Shown here piece after piece: positions 1 to 11,165 of a DNA stretch of 64,000 nt (positions are counted from its first letter, which is position 1; each line of letters begins with the position of its first letter). Made by a program: the position numbers and the translations under genes. The notes below the pieces were generated by a model, which did not search any database, was not told where the DNA came from, and was given only the letters and a program-made list of their open reading frames with translations. This stretch comes from Mesorhizobium sp. (GTDB lineage Bacteria > Pseudomonadota > Alphaproteobacteria > Rhizobiales > Rhizobiaceae): positions 85,185-149,184 of the forward strand of contig NZ_JANJTZ010000018.1 in assembly GCF_024710845.1 (NCBI RefSeq). The letters run 5' to 3'.

Positions 1-835
1 ATCTCCTGGAGGACCGCGGCGCCGTAGGCGAGCAGCGCGCGGCGGCTCTTGGAGACGCGCTCGACGCCCTTCATCTTCTCGATCTCGCCGCGCGCGACCT
101 GCTTCAGGAAGTTGGCCGAACCTTCGACGCTCATTTCGTAGTGATGCATCACGGCGAGCGGATAGTTGGTCGCCGCCATGTGCAGGCGTGCAAGGTTTCG
201 CCAGGTCCCGCCGACGCAGTAGAAGGTGCGCCCCTCACCTGTCTTCAGGACATCGGCACGCTTCAGCTCCTCGCGGATGATCTTCGTCGCCGCGGCGATG
301 GAGCCCTTCGACATGTCGTCCAGCCGCAGTCCGCCCAGCGGCAGGGTGATCCCGCCGCCGATCGTCTCGCCCTTCACGTCGACCACTTCGAGGCTGCCGC
401 CGCCGAGGTCGCCCGCGATGCCGTCGGCCGGGTGAAAGCCCGAGATCACGCCGAGCGCGGAGTAGTACGCCTCCTCCCTGCCGGTGAGCACGCGGATGTC
501 CTCCCCGAGGATTTCTTCCGCCCGCGCGATGAATTCGGGGCCGTTGATAGCCTCGCGCGCGGCGGCGGTCGCGATGACGTAAAGCTGCTCCGCGCCAGCC
601 TGCTCCGACAGCGCGCGGAATCGACGGAACTCCTCCACGGCGCGCAGCATCGCATCCGGATCAAGCCGCCCGGTCGAGACGATCCCGCGGCCGAGGCCGG
701 CGAGCATCTTCTCGTTGAAGAGCACCGTCGGCGAACGCGCAATGCCCTCGTAGATGACGAGACGAATGGAGTTCGACCCGATGTCGATGACCGACACCGG
801 CCGGCGGTCCTGCAACCGCCCCTGTGAGGCGCCTA

Positions 836-839
<4 letters not shown>
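1..839 (-). CDS. ppx: Exopolyphosphatase, Ppx/GppA family (3' end cut by the window)
   Basis: Releases phosphate from inorganic polyphosphate chains or hydrolyses pppGpp in the cytoplasm. The N-terminus carries the actin-like ATPase signature [16 protein letters not shown], as expected for the Ppx/GppA fold. The ATG at 839 overlaps the ppk stop codon (ATGA, 4 nt), so translation is probably coupled and both enzymes are made from one transcript. About 279 residues are visible. The C-terminal part lies beyond the window start, so it cannot be decided whether the protein has the long (Ppx) or short (GppA-like) form. Family assignment is firm; substrate preference is inferred from the ppk context. 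Confidence 0.93.
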
Positions 840-3049
<2,210 letters not shown>

Positions 3050-3213
3050 TCTGCCTTGGGCCTGCCGCCCGCTGCTATCTGGACAATAGACGGCTTTGTT
3101 CTTTCCTGACAGGCATTTGCGACACTATGATTGCACCCGCCTTGCAAAGCGCCAAGAGTTGCGCCAAAGGCTTGGGCAACCGAACAAGGCACCCCCCTGC
3201 GGCGGAGATTGCG

Positions 3214-3459
3214 ATGGCTGGCCACGGCATCCCTCACTTCCAGAACGACGCCGGTCACGCGACGATCGCGATAGGCGTCACGGAATTCATGTGCGTCGGC
3301 GCCAATCCGCCCTTCGACCATCCGCATGTCTTCCTCGACATGGGCGACGACACCGAAAAAGTCTGCCCGTACTGCTCGACCCTCTACCGCTACGATCCGT
3401 CGCTGAAAGAGTCGGAAACCAGCCCGGCAGGCTGCCTCTACACGCCGCTCGCGGCCTGA
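3214..3459 (+). CDS. Zinc-finger (zf-CHCC) protein, NDUFS6-like complex I accessory subunit
   Basis: An 81-aa protein with the Cys-His-Cys-Cys zinc site of the mitochondrial complex I subunit NDUFS6 family: FMCVGANPPFDHPH followed by KVCPYCSTLYRY. In alphaproteobacteria such proteins are supernumerary subunits of respiratory complex I, and the gene normally lies away from the nuo operon, as here. The start was chosen at 3214 because GGAG lies 6 nt upstream; an in-frame ATG at 3127 would add 29 low-complexity residues without a ribosome-binding site. The flavin monooxygenase gene follows after 6 nt, so they probably share a transcript. Family confident; complex I role inferred from homology. 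Confidence 0.85.
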   Translation: MAGHGIPHFQNDAGHATIAIGVTEFMCVGANPPFDHPHVFLDMGDDTEKVCPYCSTLYRYDPSLKESETSPAGCLYTPLAA

Positions 3460-3465
3460 TCCTCC

Positions 3466-4716
3466 ATGCCACTCGCGGCCGCGCCGCCGTCGCGGCAGAT
3501 CGTCATCGCCGGCGGCGGGATCGCCGGGCTGACGGCAGCGATCGCATTTGCGGCCAGGGGCTTTCCGGTTCGCCTCTTCGAGCGCGTCGCCAATCTGCAG
3601 GAAGTCGGCGCCGGCTTGCAGCTCTCGCCGAACGCCACGCGCATCCTTGCCCGGCTCGGCGTCCCGGAGTTCCTGCGCGCCGCCTCGATCCGACCCGAAG
3701 CCGTCATTCTCCGCCGCGCTTCTGATCTGCGGGAGATCGCACGCGTCCCTCTCGGCGCGCAGGCGACGGCGCGCTGGAAGAGCCCCTACCTCGTACTGCA
3801 CCGCGCCGACCTCCATGCGGCCCTGTTCGCGGTCGCCTCGAGAATGCCGGAGGTCGAGATCGTGACCGGCGCGACCGTGTCCGACGCGGCCCTCCATGCC
3901 CATGGCGCCACTGTGGCGGTCGACCATGAGGGACGGAGCCGGGAGATCGACGCCCTCCTCGTCGTCGCGGCCGACGGCGTCTGGTCTGGCCTGCGGAAAC
4001 TTGTCGGCGGCGGCGCAAGCTCGTTTTCCGGCAAGATCGCATGGCGCGCCACGGTTCGCGCCGACGGCGACGCGGTCGGGATGCTCGCCGATCATCTGCC
4101 GCGCGACTGCGTCAGCGCTTTCCTGCACCCGCGCGCCCATCTCGTCGCCTATCCGGTGCGGGGCGGAAGCTCGATCAATCTCGCTGCGTTCACCCAGGGC
4201 GGCGCGCAGGGCGCCTCATGGTCGCGCTCGAGCGAGGCCCGCCCCTTGATCGAGGCCCTGAGCGGCGCGGCTCAGCCGCTCCTCGACTTCCTCGGGGCGA
4301 TCGGCAGCTGGACCATCTGGCCGCTCCATACGGTCGACCCGCGTTCGCCCTGGATCAATCCCGCCGGAGCGGTGCTGATCGGCGACGCCGCGCATGCCAT
4401 GACGCCTTTCGCGGCACAGGGCGCCGCCGCGGCGATCGAAGACGCCTATGTGCTGGCAGCGACCGTCGCGGACCAGCGCGACAACATCGGCGCAGCACTT
4501 CGCCGCTACGAGAAGATCAGGCGCGAGCGGGTCGCCGCCGTGGCGCGGCGCGGCGCGTTCAACGCCTTCACCTGGCATGCGGCCGGGCCGGTCGCGCTCG
4601 GGCGCGACCTCGTGCTCGGCCTGATGCCGCCGGGAAAACTCGCCTCCGACCTCGACTGGCTCTACGGCTGGGATGCGGACGCGGCGCTGGCGGTCGATCC
4701 GGCCCGTACGGTCTAA
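3466..4716 (+). CDS. FAD-dependent monooxygenase (salicylate/aromatic hydroxylase-like)
   Basis: A 416-aa class A flavoprotein monooxygenase, predicted to use NAD(P)H and O2 to hydroxylate an aromatic or quinone-like substrate in the cytoplasm. The Rossmann FAD motif VIAGGGIAGLTAAIA is near residue 11. The family DG motif appears as VVAADGVWSGLR, and the second FAD motif as LIGDAAHAMTPFAAQGA. It follows the NDUFS6-like gene by 6 nt. The substrate cannot be read from the sequence: salicylate hydroxylase is only the nearest general label, and a role in ubiquinone or another ring hydroxylation is equally open. Confidence 0.85.
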   Translation: MPLAAAPPSRQIVIAGGGIAGLTAAIAFAARGFPVRLFERVANLQEVGAGLQLSPNATRILARLGVPEFLRAASIRPEAVILRRASDLREIARVPLGAQATARWKSPYLVLHRADLHAALFAVASRMPEVEIVTGATVSDAALHAHGATVAVDHEGRSREIDALLVVAADGVWSGLRKLVGGGASSFSGKIAWRATVRADGDAVGMLADHLPRDCVSAFLHPRAHLVAYPVRGGSSINLAAFTQGGAQGASWSRSSEARPLIEALSGAAQPLLDFLGAIGSWTIWPLHTVDPRSPWINPAGAVLIGDAAHAMTPFAAQGAAAAIEDAYVLAATVADQRDNIGAALRRYEKIRRERVAAVARRGAFNAFTWHAAGPVALGRDLVLGLMPPGKLASDLDWLYGWDADAALAVDPARTV

Positions 4717-4887
4717 TCGGTGTCCGACTGAGGACGGCCGCTCCGCCGGAGGCGCGGTGAGACCGGGCGGATGCGCCTGCAGATTCGCAATCTTTCCCTC
4801 ACCGCGTCGGAAATCGGCCGTCTTCGCGCCAGTCGCGCGTCACAATCCCGGATCAGGCTCGACCCCGGCTTGGGAGGCTTGTCGGGC

Positions 4888-5886
4888 ATGGGCATCTGCA
4901 ACCGTTCGTGGCGCGGCCTGGCCGCGCTCGTCCTTGTCGCACTTGGCCTCGCGCTGGCGATCCCGCCATCGCGCGCGGACCCGCCGCTGGCGACGGCGCG
5001 GATTGGCGACCTCACTTTCCACTACGATCCTTTCAACTGGCGCTTCGAACCGGCGGGAACCGGGCTGACGGCCACCTGCCTGCAGGTCGACTGCCGCGGC
5101 GCGGTGTTCGATTTCTCGGTGCGCGACGCGCCCGACGAATGCGGCGAGGAGGCCGTTCGACACGTGGCCGAACGTATGTTCCCCGCCGCCGACCGCCATC
5201 CCGTCAACATCGTGCGCGCCGGGCGCTTCGCTCTCGTCAAGGCGGAGAGCCGTTTCGGCCCGGACCTGTCGGCGCCGACCTATGTCTACGCCTGCCTCGA
5301 GTGGCAAAACCGCGAGTACCGCTTTGCCATGCGTCCGCAAACAGTCGGCCGCACATCATGGGCCGGCGGCGCGCTGCACCATCTGGTCAGCCTGGCGACC
5401 GCCCCTCCGGCCCGTATCGCGACCGTCAGGCTTCGCAATCTCGAAATCCCCTATTCGACGGAGATCTGGCGGGCGACGGAACTCGTACCGGGAGAAAGCC
5501 ACATGCTGCTGTTCTGCCTGCCACCAACCTGCGGCGGCCACGGAGGTTTCGTCACCGTCTCGGCGAAGCCGGCGGCGGCCGGATGCCAGCCCGATCCCGA
5601 GGCGACTGGCCTGTCTCTCCCCGACGCGATCCTGACGCCTCTTCACGCCGGGCCCGAAACGCCGCATTTCATCGTCACGACGATTCACTCTCCCTGCCGC
5701 AATTCCGTCCCGCCGACGCGCAGGGCCTGCCTATGGCACGAGGGCGTCGCATATCGCATCGCGACCGGCGGGCTGGGAGGGTGCCGCTCGGACTTCGGGG
5801 TCCCGGCCGGCGCCTTCGCCGATCTGGTCGACGGCGCGCGGCTGTTGCCGTCGGCGCCGCAATCGCCTTTCAAGGCAGATCGTTGA
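4888..5886 (+). CDS. Secreted protein of unknown function, Cys-rich
   Basis: A 332-aa protein when started at 4888, chosen because a clear signal peptide begins there (basic start, hydrophobic LAALVLVALGLALAI, cleavage near PPSRADPP). An in-frame ATG at 4771 would bury that signal behind 39 residues. The mature part has two similar halves, each containing a ...LxFHYDPF or LEIPYSTEIW strand followed by CLxxxC (TCLQVDC and FCLPPTC), which suggests an internal duplication. There are about 12 cysteines in total, consistent with periplasmic disulfides. No family recognised. The 3' end overlaps the convergent frameshifted gene by 17 nt. Confidence 0.65.
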   Translation: MGICNRSWRGLAALVLVALGLALAIPPSRADPPLATARIGDLTFHYDPFNWRFEPAGTGLTATCLQVDCRGAVFDFSVRDAPDECGEEAVRHVAERMFPAADRHPVNIVRAGRFALVKAESRFGPDLSAPTYVYACLEWQNREYRFAMRPQTVGRTSWAGGALHHLVSLATAPPARIATVRLRNLEIPYSTEIWRATELVPGESHMLLFCLPPTCGGHGGFVTVSAKPAAAGCQPDPEATGLSLPDAILTPLHAGPETPHFIVTTIHSPCRNSVPPTRRACLWHEGVAYRIATGGLGGCRSDFGVPAGAFADLVDGARLLPSAPQSPFKADR

Positions 5887-6542
5887 ATGTCCGCAGCGAC
5901 CAGACGAGGCTCTGCGGCAACGGATTCCACCATCCGGTTCGAAGCCCTGCTTGCCTGAGCACAGCGCTCGTCCAGGTGTTGCAGCCGACGATGGCGTTGA
6001 AGGTGCCTATGCCCTCGTAGAAGCGATCATAAGGGCCGTAGGAGCGGCCTTCGATCAGGACCGGGTTCGCCGCGCGCGTCGCGGGCAAAGCCATCCAGAG
6101 ACGCTCTTACCAAATCCGCGAACGCCGTCTCGCTCAGCTCGATCGGGATCACGCCCTCGGCCGCCTGGTCGATCTCGCCGGCGACCGCGACATGCATCGC
6201 CGAGCTGTCCGCCGTGAGCGCCCGCAATACCGGCCCGGGCTTCAGGTCAGACCAGGTTGGAGTCTCGAGATAGAAGGCGCGACCTCCCCATCCCACGACG
6301 AGCCATTTGACGGCCGGATCCGAGAGAGGAAGACCGGAAGAGGAGAGAAAGCCCAGTCTCTCGAGGACGTCCGGATCGGCAGGAAGCGCGATGTCGGTGT
6401 GGATCGGATTGGAGAGCACGAGGACGCGCCTCGGCGCTTCGCCGCCCGCCGTTGCCGGGGCGAGCAGCGGCCGGGGCACGACCGCTCCCGCGAATGGCGC
6501 TAGCACCACCAGCAGGAGCGCGACGACCAGGCGCCGGCGCAT
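5870..6542 (-). pseudogene. TIGR02117/DUF2459-type envelope protein, broken by a one-base frameshift
   Basis: The N-terminal frame (6542 down to about 6065) has a signal-like start and the family segments SNPIHTDIALP and VVGWGGRAFYLETPTW. The C-terminal half is in another frame and carries the equally typical GRSYGPYDRFYE and CNTWTSAVLRQAGL. Joining them needs removal of one base, most simply one C of the CCC run at 6063-6065. This gives a continuous 223-aa protein of normal length and reads through the junction as a family-like sequence. As read, the first frame ends at 6027 with about 15 out-of-frame residues. It may be a real mutation or a sequencing error. It lies 10 nt downstream of aapP. 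Confidence 0.75.
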
Positions 6543-6552
6543 TGGCCAGCCG

Positions 6553-7356
6553 TCAGTGCAGGATCTGGCTCAGGAACAGCTTCGTCCGCTCGTGGCGCGG
6601 ATGGTCGAAGAACTCGGCCGGCGTGTTCTGCTCGACGATCTGGCCCTGGTCCATGAAGATCACCCGGTTGGCGACCTTGCGCGCGAAGCCCATCTCGTGG
6701 GTCACGCACAGCATGGTCATGCCTTCCTCGGCCAGCCCCACCATCGTCTCCAGCACTTCCTTGATCATTTCCGGATCGAGCGCCGAAGTCGGTTCGTCGA
6801 ACAGCATGATGCGCGGATTCATGCACAGCGACCGCGCGATCGCCACGCGCTGCTGCTGTCCGCCGGACAATTGTCCAGGGTATTTGTTCGCTTGTTCAGG
6901 GATCTTCACGCGGCGCAGGAAGTGCATGGCGGTCTCCTCCGCCTGCTTCTTCGGGATCTTGCGCACCCAGATCGGCGCCAGCGTGCAGTTCTCGAGGATC
7001 GTCAGGTGCGGGAACAGGTTGAAATGCTGGAAGACCATGCCGACCTCGCGGCGCACCTCGTCGATCTTCTTCAGGTCGTTGGTCAGTTCCTTGCCGTCGA
7101 CGACGATCTTGCCCTTCTGATGCTCCTCCAGCCGGTTGATGCAGCGGATGAGCGTGGACTTGCCCGATCCCGACGGGCCGCAGATGACGATGCGCTCGCC
7201 GCGCATCACCTTCAGGTTGATGTCCTTCAGCACATGGAAGTCGCCATACCATTTGTGCATGGCGACGATCTCGACCGCGACCTCGGTGTCCGAGATCTGC
7301 ATCTTCGAGCGGTCGACCTCGATCTCGTCGGCCGAAACGGCGTTCTCGATGGCCAT
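6553..7356 (-). CDS. aapP: General L-amino acid ABC transporter, ATP-binding protein
   Basis: The 267-aa ATPase of the AapJQMP importer. It carries Walker [10 protein letters not shown], the Q-loop region, the signature [15 protein letters not shown] and Walker [15 protein letters not shown], in the order expected for HisP/GlnQ-like polar amino acid ATPases. A ribosome-binding GGGGA lies 5 nt before the ATG. It is the last gene of the aap cluster; the aapM stop is 10 nt upstream. The broken TIGR02117 gene follows after 10 nt and may be co-transcribed. Confidence 0.96.
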   Translation of the reverse strand: MAIENAVSADEIEVDRSKMQISDTEVAVEIVAMHKWYGDFHVLKDINLKVMRGERIVICGPSGSGKSTLIRCINRLEEHQKGKIVVDGKELTNDLKKIDEVRREVGMVFQHFNLFPHLTILENCTLAPIWVRKIPKKQAEETAMHFLRRVKIPEQANKYPGQLSGGQQQRVAIARSLCMNPRIMLFDEPTSALDPEMIKEVLETMVGLAEEGMTMLCVTHEMGFARKVANRVIFMDQGQIVEQNTPAEFFDHPRHERTKLFLSQILH

Positions 7357-7365
7357 TTGGTTCCC

Positions 7366-8523
7366 CTATTTCCTGTGGCCGGTGTCGAGCCGGCGTTCCA
7401 TGTAGATCGAATAGCGCGACATGCCGAAGCAGAAGATCCAGAACACGAAGCCCGCGAAGATGAGGCCGGTGAGCGGCGTCTGCGGCGTGATCCAGTTCGC
7501 ATCCGAGAAGTTGCGGCGCACCGCGCCGAGCAGGTCGAACATGTTGACGATGTAGACCAGGCTGGTGTCCTTGAAGAGGCCGATGAAGGTGTTGACGATG
7601 CCCGGGATCACCAGCTTCAGCGCCTGCGGCAGGACGATCAGCCGCATCTTCTGGCCGTAGGAGAGGCCGAGCGAATCCGCGCCTTCGAACTGACCCTTCG
7701 GGATCGCCTGGAGGCCGCCGCGGATGACTTCCGCCATGTAGGCGGATGCGAACACCGCCACGCCGACCAGAACGCAGGCGAAGTCGTCGATCTTGGCGTT
7801 GTTCGGCATGAACAGCGGCAGCATCTTGGTCGCCATGAACAGGACGGTGATCAGCGGCACGCCGCGCACCACCTCGATGAAGACGACGCTGAGCGCCTTG
7901 ATTACCGGCAGGGTCGAACGGCGGCCGAGCGCCAGCAGAACGCCGGCCGGCAGCGACACGACGATGCCGACATAGGACAGGATGATCGTCACCATGAAGC
8001 CGCCCCATTCGCGGGTCGGCACGTAGCGCATGCCGAACCAGCCGCCGATGAGCAGGACATAGCCGACGATGGGCAGCGCCACGAAGAGCAGCACCGCGTT
8101 GGCCGCCTTGTAGGGCGCGCGCGGGGTGAGGAACGGCACCAGCAGCGCCACCAGCAGCACGCCGCACAGGATCGGGCGCCAGCGCTCGTCCACCGGATAG
8201 GTGTTGAACATGAACTGCCCGAACTTGTTGGTCACGAAGTTCCAGCAGGCGCCCGACCAGCCGTCCGGCTGGATGCCGCCCTGCGAGACAGTGGCGCAGA
8301 AGGTTCGGTTCTCGCCGGTGAACTGCGCGTCGATCAAAAGCCAGCGGATCACCGGCGGCAGAAACCAGGCGAGCACCGCAAGCGCGACGAGTGTCAGGAC
8401 GGTATCTGCCGGCGTGGCGAACAGGTTGGTACGCAGCCAGTGGACGATGCCCTTCTGGCCCGCGGGAGCGGCGAGCGGCCGCTCCATTTCGCTGCGGACA
8501 TAGGCGACCTGGTTCTCTTGCAT
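7366..8523 (-). CDS. aapM: General L-amino acid ABC transporter, permease AapM
   Basis: A 385-aa inner-membrane permease with a long N-terminal multi-TM extension typical of AapM/BztC. It is followed by the binding-protein-dependent permease domain (roughly residues 160-370) containing the cytoplasmic EAA loop as [22 protein letters not shown]. It pairs with AapQ to form the translocation channel. AGGAGG lies a few bases before the ATG. It sits between aapQ (10 nt) and aapP (10 nt), so the three genes form one transcription unit. Confidence 0.95.
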   Translation of the reverse strand: MQENQVAYVRSEMERPLAAPAGQKGIVHWLRTNLFATPADTVLTLVALAVLAWFLPPVIRWLLIDAQFTGENRTFCATVSQGGIQPDGWSGACWNFVTNKFGQFMFNTYPVDERWRPILCGVLLVALLVPFLTPRAPYKAANAVLLFVALPIVGYVLLIGGWFGMRYVPTREWGGFMVTIILSYVGIVVSLPAGVLLALGRRSTLPVIKALSVVFIEVVRGVPLITVLFMATKMLPLFMPNNAKIDDFACVLVGVAVFASAYMAEVIRGGLQAIPKGQFEGADSLGLSYGQKMRLIVLPQALKLVIPGIVNTFIGLFKDTSLVYIVNMFDLLGAVRRNFSDANWITPQTPLTGLIFAGFVFWIFCFGMSRYSIYMERRLDTGHRK

Positions 8524-8533
8524 CGCGGCCTCC

Positions 8534-9724
8534 TCAGCGCTCGACCAGCGCGACGCGCGAGTTGAACCAGTTCATGAACAGCGACATCGCGAGGCTGATG
8601 GTGAGGTAGACCACCATCCAGATCGCCACGATCTGGATCGAGTTGCCGCTCTTGTTGAGGATCGTGCCGCCGACCGAGACGAGGTCGGGATAGCCGACGG
8701 CGATGGCCAGCGACGAGTTCTTCGTCAGGTTGAGATACTGGCTGGTCAGCGGCGGAACGATGATGCGCATCGCCTGCGGGATGATGACGAGCCTGGTCGT
8801 CGTGCCCGGCCTCAGGCCGAGCGCATGCGCCGCCTCGGACTGGCCGCGTCCGACGCCGCGGATGCCGGCACGGACGATCTCGGCAATGAACGACGCGGTA
8901 TAGAGCGACAGCGACAGGTAGAGCGCGAGGAACTCCGGCCCGATCATCATTCCGCCGCGGGCCTGAAAGGCACCCAGGACCGGCACGTCGAACGAGAGCG
9001 GGAAGCCCATGGCTGCGAGCGCGATCAGCGGCAGGCCGATGAGCAGGCCGACGCAGGTCCAGAACACCGGGAAGCGCTGGCCGGTCGCCATCTGCCGCGC
9101 CTTGGCGGTGCGCGCCGTGAACCAGCACATCGCGATGGCGACGAGGAGCGCGACCCCGACGAGCCAGGCCCCCTCGCCCCAGACGGGCGTCGGGATGGTC
9201 AGGCCGCGGTTGGACAGAAGCGCTGCGAAGGGCAGGTGTATGGCGTCGCGCGGCTGGGGCAGGATTGCCAGCACGCCGAGATACCAGAAGAAGATGACCA
9301 GCAGCGGCGGGATGTTGCGGAAGACCTCGACATAGACCGTGCAGATGCTGCGGATCAGCCAGTTCCGCGACAGCCGGCCGATGCCGATGACGAAACCGAC
9401 CAGCGTCGCGGTGACGATGCCGACGACGGCGATGATCAGCGTGTTGATCAGGCCGACGACGAGCGCCGTCGAGTAGGACGAGTCGGAGGAATAGGCGATG
9501 AGCGACTGGCCGATGTCGAATCCGGCGCGCTCGTTGAGGAACTCGAAGGAGATCGTGCGGCCGATGCGTCGCAGGTTCTCCTGAGTATTGTTTACGATCC
9601 AGACAACCAGCGCGAGCAGCGCGACGAAAGCGACGACCTGGAAGATGATGCCCCGGACAACCGGGTTGTAGATCAGCGGGACCTTAGGAGCCTCGCTGCC
9701 GCGCAGAACCTGTTCGCTCGCCAT
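8534..9724 (-). CDS. aapQ: General L-amino acid ABC transporter, permease AapQ
   Basis: A 396-aa inner-membrane permease, the partner of AapM. It has an N-terminal TM helix, a long periplasmic segment typical of AapQ/BztB, and a split permease domain with the EAA loop [20 protein letters not shown] near the C-terminal third. A strong AGGAGG lies 5 nt before the ATG. It is separated from aapJ by 65 nt that contain a stable hairpin, a common way to make more binding protein than permease. Confidence 0.95.
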   Translation of the reverse strand: MASEQVLRGSEAPKVPLIYNPVVRGIIFQVVAFVALLALVVWIVNNTQENLRRIGRTISFEFLNERAGFDIGQSLIAYSSDSSYSTALVVGLINTLIIAVVGIVTATLVGFVIGIGRLSRNWLIRSICTVYVEVFRNIPPLLVIFFWYLGVLAILPQPRDAIHLPFAALLSNRGLTIPTPVWGEGAWLVGVALLVAIAMCWFTARTAKARQMATGQRFPVFWTCVGLLIGLPLIALAAMGFPLSFDVPVLGAFQARGGMMIGPEFLALYLSLSLYTASFIAEIVRAGIRGVGRGQSEAAHALGLRPGTTTRLVIIPQAMRIIVPPLTSQYLNLTKNSSLAIAVGYPDLVSVGGTILNKSGNSIQIVAIWMVVYLTISLAMSLFMNWFNSRVALVER

Positions 9725-9748
9725 GCCGGCCTCCTGTCGCTGGACACA

Positions 9749-9773
9749 CCGGGGGCGACGACGCCGCCCCCGG
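9749..9773 (-). promoter_or_regulatory. Intercistronic hairpin between aapJ and aapQ
   Basis: Perfect 9-bp GC stem, ccgggggcg at 9749-9757 with cgcccccgg at 9765-9773, and a 7-nt loop. It lies 16 nt after the aapJ stop on the transcribed strand and has no U-tract, so it is more likely an mRNA stabiliser or partial attenuator than a full terminator. It would raise aapJ mRNA relative to aapQMP. Confidence 0.6.
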
Positions 9774-9789
9774 ACAGTCGGTCAGAAGT

Positions 9790-10821
9790 TCAGCGGATCG
9801 GCGGTGCGTATTGCAGGCCGCCCTTCGACCAGAGCGCATTGAGGCCGCGCTGGATCTTCAGCGGGCTCTCGGTGCCGATGTTGCGCTCGAAGATCTCGCC
9901 ATAATTGCCGACGGCCTTGACGACGTTGACGACCCAGTCCTCGCCGAGGCCGAGGCCGGCGCCGAGCTTGGAGTTCTCCTCCATGCCGAGCACACGCTTC
10001 ATCTCCGGGTTGTCGGAGCCCTTCATCTCCTCGACATTGGCCTGGGTGACGCCGAGTTCCTCGGCGATCACGAGCGCGTTCGAGACCCACTTCACAATGT
10101 CGAACCACTGATCGTCGCCGTGGCGGACGAGCGGGCCGAGCGGCTCCTTGGAGATGATCTCCGGAAGGACCATGTGGTCGCCGGGCGCTGAAAGCTGCAG
10201 GCGGATCGCATAAAGACCCGACTGGTCGGTCGTGTAGACGTCGCAGCGGCCCGAATCGTAGGCGGCGTTGACCTCTTCCACCTTCTCGAACACGACGGGG
10301 TTGTATTCCATCTTGTTGGCGCGGAAGTAGTCGGCGAGGTTCAGTTCGGTCGTGGTGCCGGTCTGGACGCAGACCGCCGCGCCGGAGAGCTGCAGCGCCG
10401 AGTTCACGCCCGGAACCTTCTTCGTGTTGATCATGAAGCCCTGGCCGTCATAGTAGTTGACGCCAGCGAAGTTGAAGCCGAGCGACGTGTCGCGGCTCAG
10501 CGTCCAGGTGGTGTTGCGCACGAGCACGTCGACGGTGCCGTTGGCCAGAACCTCGAAACGGTCCTTGGCGCTGGTGCCGGTATATTCGACCTTCGACGGA
10601 TCGTTGAAGATCGCAGCGGCGATCGCCTTGCAGTAGTCGACGTCGAAACCGGAATACTCGCCCTTGTCGTTCGGCGCCGCGAAGCCCGCGAGACCGGTGT
10701 TGACGCCGCATTTCAGCACGCCACGGGCCTTCACATCGTCGAGGGTAGTGGCGGAAGCGCCAGATGCCGACAGCGCGAGAAGTGCCGCGCCGGCCACGCC
10801 GAAGAGAACGTTGCTTTTCAT
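9790..10821 (-). CDS. aapJ: General L-amino acid ABC transporter, periplasmic binding protein
   Basis: The 343-aa solute-binding protein that delivers a broad range of L-amino acids to AapQMP. It has a cleavable signal peptide (VAGAALLALSASGASA) and a mature protein with the family segments GVLKCGVNTGLAGFAAPN, GEYSGFDVDYCKAIAAAIF and FEVLANGTVDVLVRNTTWT. Length matches AapJ/BztA (~340 aa). GGGG lies 9 nt before the ATG. It is the first gene of the cluster, with the upstream region facing metC. Confidence 0.96.
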   Translation of the reverse strand: MKSNVLFGVAGAALLALSASGASATTLDDVKARGVLKCGVNTGLAGFAAPNDKGEYSGFDVDYCKAIAAAIFNDPSKVEYTGTSAKDRFEVLANGTVDVLVRNTTWTLSRDTSLGFNFAGVNYYDGQGFMINTKKVPGVNSALQLSGAAVCVQTGTTTELNLADYFRANKMEYNPVVFEKVEEVNAAYDSGRCDVYTTDQSGLYAIRLQLSAPGDHMVLPEIISKEPLGPLVRHGDDQWFDIVKWVSNALVIAEELGVTQANVEEMKGSDNPEMKRVLGMEENSKLGAGLGLGEDWVVNVVKAVGNYGEIFERNIGTESPLKIQRGLNALWSKGGLQYAPPIR

Positions 10822-11165
10822 TGAATTGAACCCCTTTTTGTCGGTACGGGGTGAGACGACCCCGGACGCTTTCCCTTGGAAGGATGCGGAGCGTTCCCCA
10901 CCCCGTCGGAAATGTCCGTATTCGGATCATTTCCCGCAACCTTCCGTTCACAAACTTCATCGAAGGCGATTATTCCAGCGAGGTCAAGTCTCGTATGGCA
11001 GAGCGGGAGGCGCTTGGCCCGATTTTGTATTCAAACGATCGTCCGGCCGGGAGATGACGCTCGCGACCGCCGACCCGATGGTCAGCGACATGGCACCCTG
11101 CCTCGCGATTGCGCGGCGCCTGCGCAGCGGATATGCAGCCCTATCTCCACCGGAACGGCGCGATC
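10822..11165. other. Divergent intergenic region, aapJ / metC
   Basis: 344 bases without a supportable gene. It must hold the aapJ and metC promoters. A 6-bp inverted repeat (cggggt 10847-10852 with accccg 10859-10864) lies in the aapJ leader. A TTGACC hexamer occurs on the minus strand at 10987-10982, but no convincing -10 element follows at the right distance. I see no riboswitch that I can name in front of metC. Confidence 0.5.

Noticed and set aside
6307..8565. 752-codon plus-strand open frame opposite the aap genes
   Set aside because: His/Asp/Arg-rich antisense translation of AapP and AapM; no recognisable domain.
10988..11165. Considered a SAM riboswitch before metC
   Set aside because: I could not find the conserved pairing or the expected core sequence; methionine-gene context alone is not enough.
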